DNA of 32,911 nt, from the NCBI GenBank assembly GCA_902528485.1, contig CABZTA010000009.1, forward strand, positions 1 to 32,911. The letters run 5' to 3'. The notes beneath the pieces were generated by a model. It ran no database searches and was not told where the DNA came from. It saw nothing but the letters and a program-made list of their open reading frames with translations. Positions 1 through 8,616 of the stretch are shown here, one piece after another. Origin of the DNA: an uncultured SAR86 cluster bacterium (GTDB lineage Bacteria; Pseudomonadota; Gammaproteobacteria; Magnimaribacterales; AG-339-G14). Position 1 is the stretch's first letter. Each line of letters opens with the position of its first letter. A program made the position numbers and the translations under genes.

Positions 1-1257
1 AAAGTTGGAAAGCAAATAATAGAGTCAATTCAAGTCCATAATAAAGTATTTAAAAAAGATGCAAGAGATAAAGCCATAGATTTATTAAGGAAAGTTGAAA
101 TAGAAGACCCAGAGCAAAAGTTTTCTTCATTTCCTCATCAGCTTTCAGGAGGACAAAGACAAAGGGTCATGATTGCAATGGCTTTATCAAACAATCCTCA
201 AATATTGATTGCGGATGAACCGACAACAGCCTTGGATGTCACTGTTGAAAAAGAATTACTAATCCTTCTGAACAAATTGAAAGAGGAGGAAAACCTCAGC
301 ATAATTTTTATAACGCATGATTTAAATGTTGTGAAACGATTCGCAGATAAGGTTTTGGTGATGAATCAAGGAAATGTAATAGAGCAAGGAACCACCTCAG
401 ACATTTTCTCTAATCCAAGAGATTCTTATACAAAAAGATTAATAGAGTCTATTCCCGAACCCAAAGAGATTAAAAACATGTCAGGTTCTAAAATTCTGGA
501 ATGCAAAAATCTAAATGTAAGCTATCAAGTTAAAGAAGCTTCTTTTCTTCGAAAGGAAGAAAGGTTTGATGCAGTTAAAAAAATCTCATTTTCTTTAATC
601 ACTAATTCCACTTTAGGAATTGTAGGAGAATCAGGATCAGGGAAATCAACTATTCTCAAAGCAATTTTAGGTATTGAAGAATACTCAGGAAAAATTTTAT
701 TTGAAAATGAAATATTGAAAAAAGATAAGTTAAGTAATCTAAGAAAGAATTGTCAGGTAGTTTTTCAAGATCCATTTAGCTCTCTTTCCCCTCGAATGAA
801 AGTGGAAGAGATTATTAAAGAAGGTTTGGATATCCATTTCAAACAAATGAGTGAAAAAGAAAAAAAACAACGCATCCTAGAATCAATAAACGACGTTCAT
901 TTAGATCCTTCTTGTCTAAAAAAATTTCCACATGAATTTTCCGGAGGTCAAAGACAAAGAATTGCTATCGCAAGGGCTTTGATTACAGATCCTAAATTGA
1001 TCTTACTGGATGAGCCAACATCAGCTTTAGATGTTTCAATTCAAAAGGAGATACTTCTGTTGTTAAAGGATTTACAAAATTCAAAAAAAATAAGCTATGT
1101 TTTGATTAGTCATGATTTAAGAGTTATAAGATCAATGTCAGATAAAGTTTTAGTAATGAAAAAAGGCTCAATAATCGAATCTGGTCCGACTGATCAAATA
1201 TTTGATACACCTAAAGATGGATATACAATCAATCTTATAAACGCAGCTTATAATTAG
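1..1257 (+). CDS. Dual-ATPase ABC transporter ATP-binding protein, peptide type (5' partial)
   Basis: The reading frame is open from base 1, so the protein starts outside the window; 418 residues are visible. It carries the end of one ABC ATPase and a complete second one. The first half shows the signature LSGGQRQR (fragment residues 48-55) and Walker B with DEPTTALD near 72. The second half shows Walker [10 protein letters not shown] (209-217), signature FSGGQRQR (313-320), Walker [11 protein letters not shown] near 335, and the switch His at 371. Two such domains in one chain, with this sequence type, match the YejF/GsiA/DppD-DppF group that energises peptide or nickel import at the inner membrane. 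The membrane and binding-protein partners would lie upstream. The substrate cannot be read from the ATPase. The ilvD start follows 5 bp after the stop, so the two may share a transcript. Confidence 0.93.
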   Translation, partial: KVGKQIIESIQVHNKVFKKDARDKAIDLLRKVEIEDPEQKFSSFPHQLSGGQRQRVMIAMALSNNPQILIADEPTTALDVTVEKELLILLNKLKEEENLSIIFITHDLNVVKRFADKVLVMNQGNVIEQGTTSDIFSNPRDSYTKRLIESIPEPKEIKNMSGSKILECKNLNVSYQVKEASFLRKEERFDAVKKISFSLITNSTLGIVGESGSGKSTILKAILGIEEYSGKILFENEILKKDKLSNLRKNCQVVFQDPFSSLSPRMKVEEIIKEGLDIHFKQMSEKEKKQRILESINDVHLDPSCLKKFPHEFSGGQRQRIAIARALITDPKLILLDEPTSALDVSIQKEILLLLKDLQNSKKISYVLISHDLRVIRSMSDKVLVMKKGSIIESGPTDQIFDTPKDGYTINLINAAYN

Positions 1258-1262
1258 TCACA

Positions 1263-2933
1263 ATGTCTAAAAAAAGAAAATATTCATCTTCTCTAGTTGA
1301 CGGAATCGATCAAGCTGGAGCAAGGTCAATGCTAAGACCAACAGGTTTTACAGACGAGGATTTTAAAAAGCCACAAGTTGGCATTGCCTCAACTTGGTCG
1401 AATGTGACTCCTTGCAATATGCACATCAATGAATTGGCAGAAACCATATGCAATTCTGTTGATCATGCTGGCTTAAAGTCAGTCCTTTTTAATACTATTA
1501 CGATTTCTGATGGTATTTCAATGGGTACATTAGGGATGAGATATTCTTTGGTATCTAGGGAAGTCATTGCAGATTCAATTGAGACAGTTGTTGGGTGTCA
1601 GTCATTTGATTCTGTTGTAGCAATTGGTGGATGCGATAAAAATATGCCTGGTTGCATGATGGGATTGATAAGATTAGATAGGCCAAGTTTGTTTGTCTAT
1701 GGAGGCTCTATAAAACCAGGAAAGGATCATACAGATTTTGCTACTGTTCTTGAGAAGGTTGGAGCATACTCTCAAAATCAAATAAGTGAGGAAGAACTCA
1801 TTGCAATTGAGAAAAATGCACTTCCTGGACCTGGTTCTTGTGGAGGAATGTATACGGCAAACACTATGGCATCGGCAATTGAAGCTTTGGGAATGAGCTT
1901 GCCTGGTAGCAGTTCACAAGATGCCATTTCTGAGGAAAAGAGAAATGATTGCTTAGCAGTAGGAAAAGCTATCGACTACTTACTAGAAAAAGATATTAAA
2001 CCCAGTGACATATTAACTAAGAGTGCTTTTGAAAATTCTATTAAAGTAGTGATTGCTTTGGGTGGTTCAACTAATGCGGTTCTCCATCTTTTGGCAATGG
2101 CAAAATCTGCAAATGTTGATTTAAACCTCGATGACTTCACTAGGATTGGAAAAAATACACCCGTTTTATCTGACATCAGGCCTTCTGGTTATTATTTAAT
2201 GAGTGATTTGAATGAGCAAGGAGGAATTCAACCTTTAATGAAAATGATGCTATCTGAAGGATTGCTTGATGGAAGTTGTTTGACCGTTTCAGGAAAAACT
2301 GTAGAAGAAAACCTTAAAAATATTGAACCGTATAAAGATGACCAAAAAATTATTTCTCAAATTAGTAAACCAATTAAGAAAGAAAGTCATATTAGGATTT
2401 TGAAAGGTAATCTCGCTCCTGAAGGGGCTGTAGCCAAAATAACTGGGAAAGAGGGATTATCTTTTTCAGGTCCTGCAATAATATTTGAATCTGAAGAAGA
2501 GGCCGTTGATGCTATTTTCAAAAATACCATTCAAGAAGGTTCGGTAATGGTTATCAGATACGAAGGTCCTGTGGGAGGTCCAGGTATGAGGGAAATGCTG
2601 AAACCCACAGCTGCAATTATGGGAGCTGGGCTAGGCGATAAAGTTGCGCTTATTACTGATGGAAGATTCTCAGGCGGGTCTCACGGTTTTGTGGTTGGTC
2701 ACATTACTCCTGAGGCTGCAAACGGAGGTCCAATCGGGCTTTTGCATGATGGAGATCTAATCACCATTGATGCAAATAAAGATCAAATAAATGTCGATAT
2801 CTCTGAAAAACAGCTAGCTGATAGAAAGAAGAAATGGCAATCTTTGAAGGAGCCTCCAAAAAGAGGAGTTCTAGCTAAATACGCTAGATCTGTGGCATCA
2901 GCGTCTGAGGGCGCTGTAACTGATAACTTTTAA
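1263..2933 (+). CDS. ilvD: Dihydroxy-acid dehydratase
   Basis: IlvD dehydrates 2,3-dihydroxy-3-methyl acids to 2-oxo acids, the third common step of valine and isoleucine synthesis. The 556-residue length is that of the shorter IlvD type; the E. coli enzyme has about 616. Three cysteines sit where family cluster ligands are expected: C51 in TPCNMH, C124 in [10 protein letters not shown] and C193 in GSCGG. The C-terminal [10 protein letters not shown] block supplies the conserved catalytic serine region. The pattern of three cysteines and the length suggest the [2Fe-2S] class, which is inference. The gene begins 5 bp after the ABC ATPase and ends 35 bp before trxA. Its pathway partners ilvI, ilvH and ilvC are about 10 kb downstream in this window. 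No clear Shine-Dalgarno site precedes the ATG. Confidence 0.97.
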   Translation: MSKKRKYSSSLVDGIDQAGARSMLRPTGFTDEDFKKPQVGIASTWSNVTPCNMHINELAETICNSVDHAGLKSVLFNTITISDGISMGTLGMRYSLVSREVIADSIETVVGCQSFDSVVAIGGCDKNMPGCMMGLIRLDRPSLFVYGGSIKPGKDHTDFATVLEKVGAYSQNQISEEELIAIEKNALPGPGSCGGMYTANTMASAIEALGMSLPGSSSQDAISEEKRNDCLAVGKAIDYLLEKDIKPSDILTKSAFENSIKVVIALGGSTNAVLHLLAMAKSANVDLNLDDFTRIGKNTPVLSDIRPSGYYLMSDLNEQGGIQPLMKMMLSEGLLDGSCLTVSGKTVEENLKNIEPYKDDQKIISQISKPIKKESHIRILKGNLAPEGAVAKITGKEGLSFSGPAIIFESEEEAVDAIFKNTIQEGSVMVIRYEGPVGGPGMREMLKPTAAIMGAGLGDKVALITDGRFSGGSHGFVVGHITPEAANGGPIGLLHDGDLITIDANKDQINVDISEKQLADRKKKWQSLKEPPKRGVLAKYARSVASASEGAVTDNF

Positions 2934-2968
2934 TTTGCATTTTTTAAATTCAACCTAATATAAATTTT

Positions 2969-3289
2969 ATGAGTAACACGATAGAGCTAAATAAAGAAAA
3001 CTTTACAGAAACTGTTGGGTCGAATAAACCTGTGCTAGTAGATTACTGGGCAGAATGGTGTGGCCCATGCAAAATGGTAGCCCCGATACTGGAAGAAGTT
3101 GCCTCTTCGATGTCAGAAAAGCTCACTGTTGGAAAAGTTGATGTTGATGCAAATCAAGAGTTAGCTGCTCAATTAAACATAATGAGCATTCCAACGCTAA
3201 TTCTATTCAAGGATGGTGAGATAGTTGATCAGGCAATAGGTGCTTTATCAAAGGCTCAGCTCTTATCATTTTTAGAACCACACATTTAA
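2969..3289 (+). CDS. trxA: Thioredoxin
   Basis: This 106-residue protein is a full-length cytosolic thioredoxin, a disulfide reductase recycled by thioredoxin reductase. The active site WCGPC is at residues 30-34, with redox cysteines C31 and C34. The cis-proline of the SIPT motif is P75, and the buried Asp before the active site is D25. There is no signal peptide, so it should act in the cytoplasm. It lies 35 bp after ilvD and 83 bp before rho. The trxA-rho order is common in gammaproteobacteria. The gap upstream is AT-rich without a recognisable ribosome binding site. Confidence 0.98.
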   Translation: MSNTIELNKENFTETVGSNKPVLVDYWAEWCGPCKMVAPILEEVASSMSEKLTVGKVDVDANQELAAQLNIMSIPTLILFKDGEIVDQAIGALSKAQLLSFLEPHI

Positions 3290-3290
3290 T

Positions 3291-3344
3291 TTAACCTAGA
3301 CTAGGGTTAACTAAGGTGTTAGATTAATCCACCTAGTCTTAGAC
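3291..3344 (+). promoter_or_regulatory. trxA-rho spacer with alternative inverted repeats (candidate rho leader)
   Basis: The spacer holds two competing pairings. TTAACCT at 3291-3297 can pair with the AGGGTTAA arm ending at 3310, allowing one bulged G. AGACTAGG at 3298-3305 is instead perfectly complementary to CCTAGTCT at 3332-3339. A third pairing, CTAA-GGTG (3311-3318) with CACC...TTAG (3331-3342), also overlaps these. Rho genes elsewhere are autoregulated through their leaders, so a control role is plausible. The element could equally be a weak trxA 3' hairpin; there is no strong T-run behind it. This is inference from the sequence alone. Confidence 0.4.
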
Positions 3345-3372
3345 AATCTTTAATTAAATCCCAATATTTGTT

Positions 3373-4635
3373 ATGCATTTAGGCCAATTAAAAGCCAAGC
3401 CCGTAGAAGAATTAATCAGTCTTGCTGAAGAGATGGGTATTGAAAATCTTGCCCGCTCAAAAAAACAAGATGTTATTTTTGGAATTCTCAAATCTCATTC
3501 TGGAAAAGGTGAAGATATAGAAGGTGAAGGCGTTCTTGAAATTCTAAATGACGGATTCGGGTTTTTGAGATCACCGTCTTCATCTTATTTAGCTGGTGCA
3601 GATGATATATATGTTTCTCCTAGCCAAATAAGAAGATTTGGGCTTAAGACTGGTGATTCCATATCTGGAAAAATAAGACCACCTAAGGAAGGTGAGAGAT
3701 ATTTTGCACTTTTAAAGATAGAAAATATTAATTTTACTGCTCCAGAACAAACGAAATCAAAAGTTGCTTTTGAAAACTTAACACCATTATTCCCTGAAGA
3801 AAGAATCGTCATGGAAGCTGGAAACGGGACTACAGAAGATTTATCAGCAAGAATTATTGATTTAACTGCTCCAACAGGTAAAGGACAAAGAGGATTAATT
3901 GTATCTCCCCCTAAAGCAGGAAAAACTCTTCTTCTTCAAACAATTGCTCATTCAATAGAAAGAAATAGTCCTGATAGTAAGCTTATGGTTCTTTTAGTCG
4001 ATGAAAGACCTGAAGAAGTAACAGACATGAAACGATCAGTTCGTGGTGAAGTTGTTGCTTCTACTTTTGACGAACCACCTTCAAGACATGTGCAAGTAGC
4101 TGAAATGGTAATTGCTAAAGCTAGGAGACTTGTTGAAACAAAAAATGATGTCATCATCTTACTAGATTCAATTACTCGTTTAGCTAGAGCTTATAATTCT
4201 ACCCAAGCAGCTTCTGGAAAAATATTAACGGGTGGTGTGGATGCTAATGCTTTAGAAAAACCAAAAAGATTTTTTGGTGCTGCAAGAAATATTGAAGGCG
4301 GTGGGAGCCTCACCATAATTGCAACTGCACTTATTGATACAGGATCTAGAATGGACGAAGTAATTTATGAGGAATTCAAAGGAACAGGAAATCAAGAAAT
4401 TCACCTAGACAGATCAATTGCAGAAAGAAGAGTCTTTCCAGCCATTAACATAAGACGATCAGGAACAAGAAGAGAAGAGTTGATAACTGATGATGCAGAA
4501 CTTCAAAGGATTAATATTCTTAGAAAGCTTCTCAATGATATGGAAGATGTTGATGCAACTGAATGGCTGATAGATAAACTTGGTAAACATAAGACCAACA
4601 ATGAATTCTTCAGTTCAATGAAGAAAGGTAAATAA
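3373..4635 (+). CDS. rho: Transcription termination factor Rho
   Basis: Rho is the hexameric RNA helicase that ends transcription at Rho-dependent sites. The 420 residues match the usual length (E. coli 419). The N-terminal helical domain (about 1-45) is followed by the cold-shock-like RNA-binding domain with a GFGFLR block near 57-62. The Walker A motif SPPKAGKT covers 178-185, and K181 and K184 fall at the same positions as in E. coli. Walker [11 protein letters not shown], and the EEFKGTGN region follow. No insertion is present between the RNA-binding and motor domains. The stop codon directly abuts the stop of the convergent rsmD with no base between, so no intrinsic terminator can separate them. 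Many convergent pairs here lack such terminators, which suggests heavy reliance on Rho. Confidence 0.98.
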   Translation: MHLGQLKAKPVEELISLAEEMGIENLARSKKQDVIFGILKSHSGKGEDIEGEGVLEILNDGFGFLRSPSSSYLAGADDIYVSPSQIRRFGLKTGDSISGKIRPPKEGERYFALLKIENINFTAPEQTKSKVAFENLTPLFPEERIVMEAGNGTTEDLSARIIDLTAPTGKGQRGLIVSPPKAGKTLLLQTIAHSIERNSPDSKLMVLLVDERPEEVTDMKRSVRGEVVASTFDEPPSRHVQVAEMVIAKARRLVETKNDVIILLDSITRLARAYNSTQAASGKILTGGVDANALEKPKRFFGAARNIEGGGSLTIIATALIDTGSRMDEVIYEEFKGTGNQEIHLDRSIAERRVFPAINIRRSGTRREELITDDAELQRINILRKLLNDMEDVDATEWLIDKLGKHKTNNEFFSSMKKGK

Positions 4636-5205
4636 CTATTTTTCTTTGATTAATAAATACTGCTTCTTACCTGATTTAGTCTCTTTTACGATTTCCCAAT
4701 CCTTCGCCAAAAAATTTAAATCCAACTCTTTTTCTACTTCCAGATAAATTTTCCCGAAACTAGAAAGCAGGGAATTTGATTTAATTTTTAAAAGGACTTT
4801 CTCAGCAAGCTGTGTATAAAAAGGCGGATCGACAAATATTAAATCAAATACTTGATTTGTTTCATCCAACCAAGTCAGTACATCTTTTTTAATTATAAAG
4901 ACATCTTTGTCAGCTTTAATTTTCTCAACGTACTCTTTAATTTTCTTTAAATGGTGAGAATTTTTTTCAACGAATGTAACTTTGTCTGCACCTCTTGATA
5001 AGGATTCAAGTCCTAAGGATCCAGTTCCAGCAAATATATCTAAACAATTTTTATTGCCAACAATTTGTCCAAGCCAATTAAATAGAGTTTCTCTGATCCT
5101 ATCTGGAGTTGGTCTAAGATCATCAGAAGGAATGAATTCAAATTTCTTTCCTTTATATTTTCCACTTATTATTCTGAATGATCCTTTAATTGCTTTATTG
5201 CTCAT
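4636..5205 (-). CDS. rsmD: 16S rRNA (guanine(966)-N(2))-methyltransferase
   Basis: RsmD methylates G966 of 16S rRNA using S-adenosylmethionine. The 189-residue chain starts with the family N-terminus containing RIISGKYKG (11-19), followed by the conserved LRPTPDRIRETLFNWL block (30-45). The SAM-binding motif is DIFAGTGSLGLE (56-67). The catalytic DPPF motif, in the position used by N6/N2 amino methyltransferases, is at 126-129. The gene is convergent with rho, with zero bases between stops, and divergent from the flavin-reductase-like gene across 38 bp. Confidence 0.95.
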   Translation of the reverse strand: MSNKAIKGSFRIISGKYKGKKFEFIPSDDLRPTPDRIRETLFNWLGQIVGNKNCLDIFAGTGSLGLESLSRGADKVTFVEKNSHHLKKIKEYVEKIKADKDVFIIKKDVLTWLDETNQVFDLIFVDPPFYTQLAEKVLLKIKSNSLLSSFGKIYLEVEKELDLNFLAKDWEIVKETKSGKKQYLLIKEK

Positions 5206-5215
5206 AATTTTCTTT

Positions 5216-5221
5216 TATAAT
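5216..5221 (+). promoter_or_regulatory. Candidate -10 element for the flavin-reductase/DUF4399 genes
   Basis: A perfect TATAAT lies 22 bp before the ATG at 5244, inside the 38-bp divergent gap with rsmD. No convincing -35 hexamer is present at 16-18 bp upstream; TTTATT at 5194-5199, inside the rsmD start, is the nearest. A start site near 5228 would leave a short leader. Position and match are suggestive, but AT-richness makes chance matches common. Confidence 0.4.
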
Positions 5222-5243
5222 TCTCTTTTCTAATCGCAACAAA

Positions 5244-5702
5244 ATGCAAGATATATTTCTAAATATTTTAAGAACACAAGCTCAAACAGTTTATGTAATT
5301 TCTTCAGGAAATTCAGTTTCAAAAGAGGCAATGACTGTTTCTTCAGTAGCCTCTTTATCAGCTGATCCACCAAGAATGCTTGTTTGTATAAATAAATCTG
5401 CAGCTATGCACGATTTTATAAAGACCACTGAATCTTTTTGTCTTAACTTATTAAGTAAGGAACAAGAACATGTGGCTGATATTTGTAGTAATTCAGAGAA
5501 AATTAATGAAAGATTTTCTAATGATTCTTGGCTTAAAAAGGAGGAGACTCCATATTTGGAAAATGCCCAATCAAATCTCTTCTGTAACTTAAAAGAAATT
5601 ATGGAGGATACTACTCACTCTATCTTCATTGGTGAGATTCAAGATTTAATCCATAATGAGGCTTTAAAACCTCTGGTGTATCAAGAAGGCAAATATGTTT
5701 AA
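5244..5702 (+). CDS. Flavin reductase-like (DIM6/NTAB family) protein
   Basis: This 152-residue protein resembles the FMN-binding split-barrel flavin reductases (HpaC/RutF-like small components), which use NAD(P)H to reduce free flavin. The N-terminal part VYVISSG...AMTVSSVASLSADPP (about 16-43) and VCINKSAAMHDFI followed by FCLNLL (about 47-70) match the family core, where flavin and its phosphate bind. The tail is near the lower end of the family size range. The partner oxygenase is not in the window, so the physiological role is unknown. The 3' end overlaps the next gene by 8 bp (ATGTTTAA), implying translational coupling. Confidence 0.8.
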   Translation: MQDIFLNILRTQAQTVYVISSGNSVSKEAMTVSSVASLSADPPRMLVCINKSAAMHDFIKTTESFCLNLLSKEQEHVADICSNSEKINERFSNDSWLKKEETPYLENAQSNLFCNLKEIMEDTTHSIFIGEIQDLIHNEALKPLVYQEGKYV

Positions 5703-6093
5703 ATTTTTTTATCCCTTAATTTTTGTTTTTTGCTCAAGTTTTGTATCTTCAAGCGAGATTGAGCTTTATTTTATTGAGCCTAAGGATGGTGCAACACTAA
5801 ATGGGCCTGTGAAAATAGTTTTTGGATTGTCAGGAATGGGAGTGGCTCCTGCAGGAATAGATTTCCCTAATTCTGGCCATCATCATCTACTTGTTGATTT
5901 AGAAAATTTACCAAATCTTTTAAAACCTATTCCAGCTGATAAAAACCATATTCACTTTGGTAAAGGCCAGACTCAAACAGTTCTTGAATTATCCAAAGGA
6001 AAAAGAACCCTGCAACTTTTAATGGGAAATTACCTCCACATTCCGCACAAAGAGCCGGTGATTTCCGATAAAATCACGATCTTTGTAGAATAA
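5695..6093 (+). CDS. DUF4399 domain secreted protein
   Basis: The 132-residue product begins with a signal peptide of about 20 residues (MFKFFYPLIFVFCSSFVSSS) and no lipobox cysteine, so it should be periplasmic and soluble. The mature part matches DUF4399: an opening FIEPKDGATL, then SGHHHLLVD, DKNHIHFGKGQT and a closing HIPHKEPVISDKI. The repeated histidines (a triple His and further single ones) could bind a metal, but that is inference. It overlaps the flavin-reductase-like gene by 8 bp and ends 18 bp before the first DUF5916 gene, so these four genes may be one transcription unit. No enzymatic activity is known to me for the family. Confidence 0.85.
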   Translation: MFKFFYPLIFVFCSSFVSSSEIELYFIEPKDGATLNGPVKIVFGLSGMGVAPAGIDFPNSGHHHLLVDLENLPNLLKPIPADKNHIHFGKGQTQTVLELSKGKRTLQLLMGNYLHIPHKEPVISDKITIFVE

Positions 6094-6111
6094 ATCTGCG
6101 AAAAAATTCTC

Positions 6112-8460
6112 TTGATTTACGCCAAATTGAAACTAAAGAAAAAATACATAATTTTTCTATACTTACTTCTCATTCCTAGCTTTTCAATAAGTGAAATTCT
6201 CATCGATGGAATTCTTGATGAAGATGAATGGAATTCAGCTAAGTCAATTGATGACCTTTTAATTGTTCAGCCAAATATCTTAAAAAAATCAAAATATAAA
6301 ATTGAAGTTTTATATTTTGCTAATGAAAAAGGAATTTACTTTGGCTTTAAAAATTTTAAACCTTCAGAGAGACAAACCTCAATTCAACATAAGCGAGATG
6401 CATGGATGGTAGATGGAGATAGAAATTTTATCATTATAGATTTCGTAGGAAATGGTAATAACGGATTTTCTTTTGGAACATCCCTAGGAGATTCTGTTGG
6501 CGATGGGACTGTTTCGAATGAGAATCAGTTCAATCAAGATTGGGATGGAGTGTGGTTCGTTAAAACTAGTAAAGATAGTGAAGCTTGGTACTCTGAGTTT
6601 TTAATTCCTTGGGATGTAGCACCCATCAGTTCATCTTCCGAAGATGAAATAGAGATCAAAATAAGATTGAATACTTTTGATTTTCTCAGTAATGAATGGT
6701 CAAGTTTTCCTGCTATTTGGAGTACTGACTCAGCTTTTTTGTCTAAATTTGAACCAATAAAAGTAAAGAATTTTGCCCGAAATACAAAAAGTGGTGCTGA
6801 TTTCTATCCCTATATTTCAATTTCACAAGAGCAAGTTACAGATGAACAAATCAATAAAATAGGTGGTGAAATATTTTGGTCTATAGATGCTGAAAAGAGA
6901 TTAGATGTAACTATAAATCCTGATTTTGGCCAAGTAGAAAGTGATGATGTTATTGTTAATTTTGATTCAACAGAGACATATTATGAAGATAAGAGACCTT
7001 TCTTCACTGAAAATCAAAATTTATTTCAAATAACTGGCTGGAGAACCTATCTTGTAAACACCAGAAGAATTGGTGCAGCGCCAGATTATGATTGTAATGA
7101 ATTAGTCGAAAGACTCGCTGATAAATGCCTTAAAGATAATTCATCTACAAGTGATATTGATCTTGCCTTAAGGTATACCCAATCAGGAGCAATCAATGAG
7201 TTTGGTATTTTCTCTGCTTTTGAGAAGGGAACGGATATTTATAAAGCTAGAAATTTCCAAGCTATTCGTTATAGAAGAAATTTCAATAAAGGAAAAGTAG
7301 GTTATTTATTAACTTATGCAGATAAACCAAACATATCAAGATCTGCTCAAGTGCATACTTTAGATTATGAATATTTCATCGATCAAGATACTCGTTTTTT
7401 TGGGATGTTAAGCCACTCAGATATCGATGATCCAATTTTGCCAAAAAATGGATCTGCACTCAGAGCTTTAGTTTCGAAACAATTTACGAAAAAATTTTCA
7501 GGTTTGTGGGCTTTCTCATCTTATGGCAAGGGCTATGATCTTAACGATATGGGTTACAGTGAAATGAAGGAATATATGTCTACTGGATGGGTAGCAAACT
7601 ATAGAGAAGCTGATTTTGAAAATACCTCTCCTCTTCAAAGTTTGACTATAGATTCAAATGGTGGATTTAATAGAAGCGCCTCAGGAATATATGGTGGCTC
7701 TTTAGCAAATGTGAACATAGGCCTTGATTTTAAAGATTTCTCTTCTTTAAGGCTTTCTTGTGAGTGTTTTTTAGACCCTGGAAAAGACTATATGGAAACA
7801 AGAGGTTTTCCTGATGCACCTTTCATAAGAAATAAAGGTGGGTATACCATTGCAATTAGATATGAGGCACCAGAGACTCTTGTTTTCATTCCTTCTGTGA
7901 AGCTAGAGAGCAGATCTTCAGGATATGAGTTCGATGATCCTATGTTTTCAAGAAAAGAGGAAGGCTGGGGCTTTAACTTGGGTGCAACAATAAAACCGAC
8001 AGATAATTTGAATATTAACTTTGGTCTCATCAGATACGATGAAGATGAAAATTGGAGTAAATTTGAATACGATAATGTATTTGGTTATTACCATAAGAAA
8101 AAACTGTCATCCTCTTTTTCGTTAGGATTATATGAAGGAAAACATGAATTAAGAATTAAAGCTCAATTTTATAGCTTAACAGCAGAAGATCCCGAAGCTT
8201 TTTTTGTCTCACCAGATGGAAAAATGAAATCGATGAGCGCTAGCCTAAATTCATTTGAGCTAAGTCAAATGGCATTTCAAATCAGGTATAAATTCGAATT
8301 GGCACCTTTGTCTCATATTTATGCTGTCTATACTAGGGGAGGAGATTACTTCAACTCTGAAGTTGTGCCTTCATCATTTGATAGGCTATATACAAAAGGA
8401 TGGAATACTACTTACTCAGAACAATTTATTTTGAAAATAAGATATAGATTTTCTTCTTAA
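6112..8460 (+). CDS. DUF5916 protein with CBM9-like N-terminal domain, copy 1
   Basis: This 782-residue protein has a hydrophobic signal segment after KLKLKKK, probably cut near SIS|E (about residue 28). A CBM9/DOMON-like beta-sandwich domain follows (about 29-220), with its FLIPWDVAP block. The rest is the DUF5916 region, including NPDFGQVESDDV and EDKRPFFTENQ, which is rich in alternating strands and ends in an aromatic-rich strand (...LKIRYRFSS). That suggests an outer-membrane barrel. No ATG fits; the start chosen is TTG at 6112, with an in-frame TTG at 6127 as alternative. The two large proteins 6112-8460 and 8617-10929 are clearly paralogous. Members occur widely in marine bacteria, and ligand and role are unknown. 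Two cysteine pairs (PDYDC...KC and SCEC) are conserved in the second copy. Confidence 0.88.
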   Translation: MIYAKLKLKKKYIIFLYLLLIPSFSISEILIDGILDEDEWNSAKSIDDLLIVQPNILKKSKYKIEVLYFANEKGIYFGFKNFKPSERQTSIQHKRDAWMVDGDRNFIIIDFVGNGNNGFSFGTSLGDSVGDGTVSNENQFNQDWDGVWFVKTSKDSEAWYSEFLIPWDVAPISSSSEDEIEIKIRLNTFDFLSNEWSSFPAIWSTDSAFLSKFEPIKVKNFARNTKSGADFYPYISISQEQVTDEQINKIGGEIFWSIDAEKRLDVTINPDFGQVESDDVIVNFDSTETYYEDKRPFFTENQNLFQITGWRTYLVNTRRIGAAPDYDCNELVERLADKCLKDNSSTSDIDLALRYTQSGAINEFGIFSAFEKGTDIYKARNFQAIRYRRNFNKGKVGYLLTYADKPNISRSAQVHTLDYEYFIDQDTRFFGMLSHSDIDDPILPKNGSALRALVSKQFTKKFSGLWAFSSYGKGYDLNDMGYSEMKEYMSTGWVANYREADFENTSPLQSLTIDSNGGFNRSASGIYGGSLANVNIGLDFKDFSSLRLSCECFLDPGKDYMETRGFPDAPFIRNKGGYTIAIRYEAPETLVFIPSVKLESRSSGYEFDDPMFSRKEEGWGFNLGATIKPTDNLNINFGLIRYDEDENWSKFEYDNVFGYYHKKKLSSSFSLGLYEGKHELRIKAQFYSLTAEDPEAFFVSPDGKMKSMSASLNSFELSQMAFQIRYKFELAPLSHIYAVYTRGGDYFNSEVVPSSFDRLYTKGWNTTYSEQFILKIRYRFSS

Positions 8461-8616
8461 AAGTCCTCGTAAGTAAATTTAAAAATCTTTATAAATTTCA
8501 TTCTCAGAATATATTAATTGATCCTCTTACAACATTGGTCGGATTAATTCAGATAGAATACAACCCAATTTCCTTCCAATTTCAATGTTACTCAAATACT
8601 CAGTAAAACAATAAAT
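8461..8616. other. Intergenic gap with an 11-bp-spaced direct repeat
   Basis: This 156-bp stretch, the longest gene-free gap in the window, separates the two DUF5916 copies. It holds a direct repeat CCAATTTC at 8565-8572 and 8576-8583, one DNA helical turn apart. A TAGAAT at 8554-8559 could be a -10 element, but no good -35 lies at the right distance. The gap argues that copy 2 has its own promoter. No ORF or RNA gene is seen. Confidence 0.5.
8565..8583 (+). repeat. Direct repeat CCAATTTC with 11-bp period
   Basis: Two identical 8-mers start 11 bp apart, about 35-50 bp before the ATG of DUF5916 copy 2. Such phasing is typical of some activator or repressor half-sites. In an AT-rich gap it may be chance. 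Confidence 0.25.
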
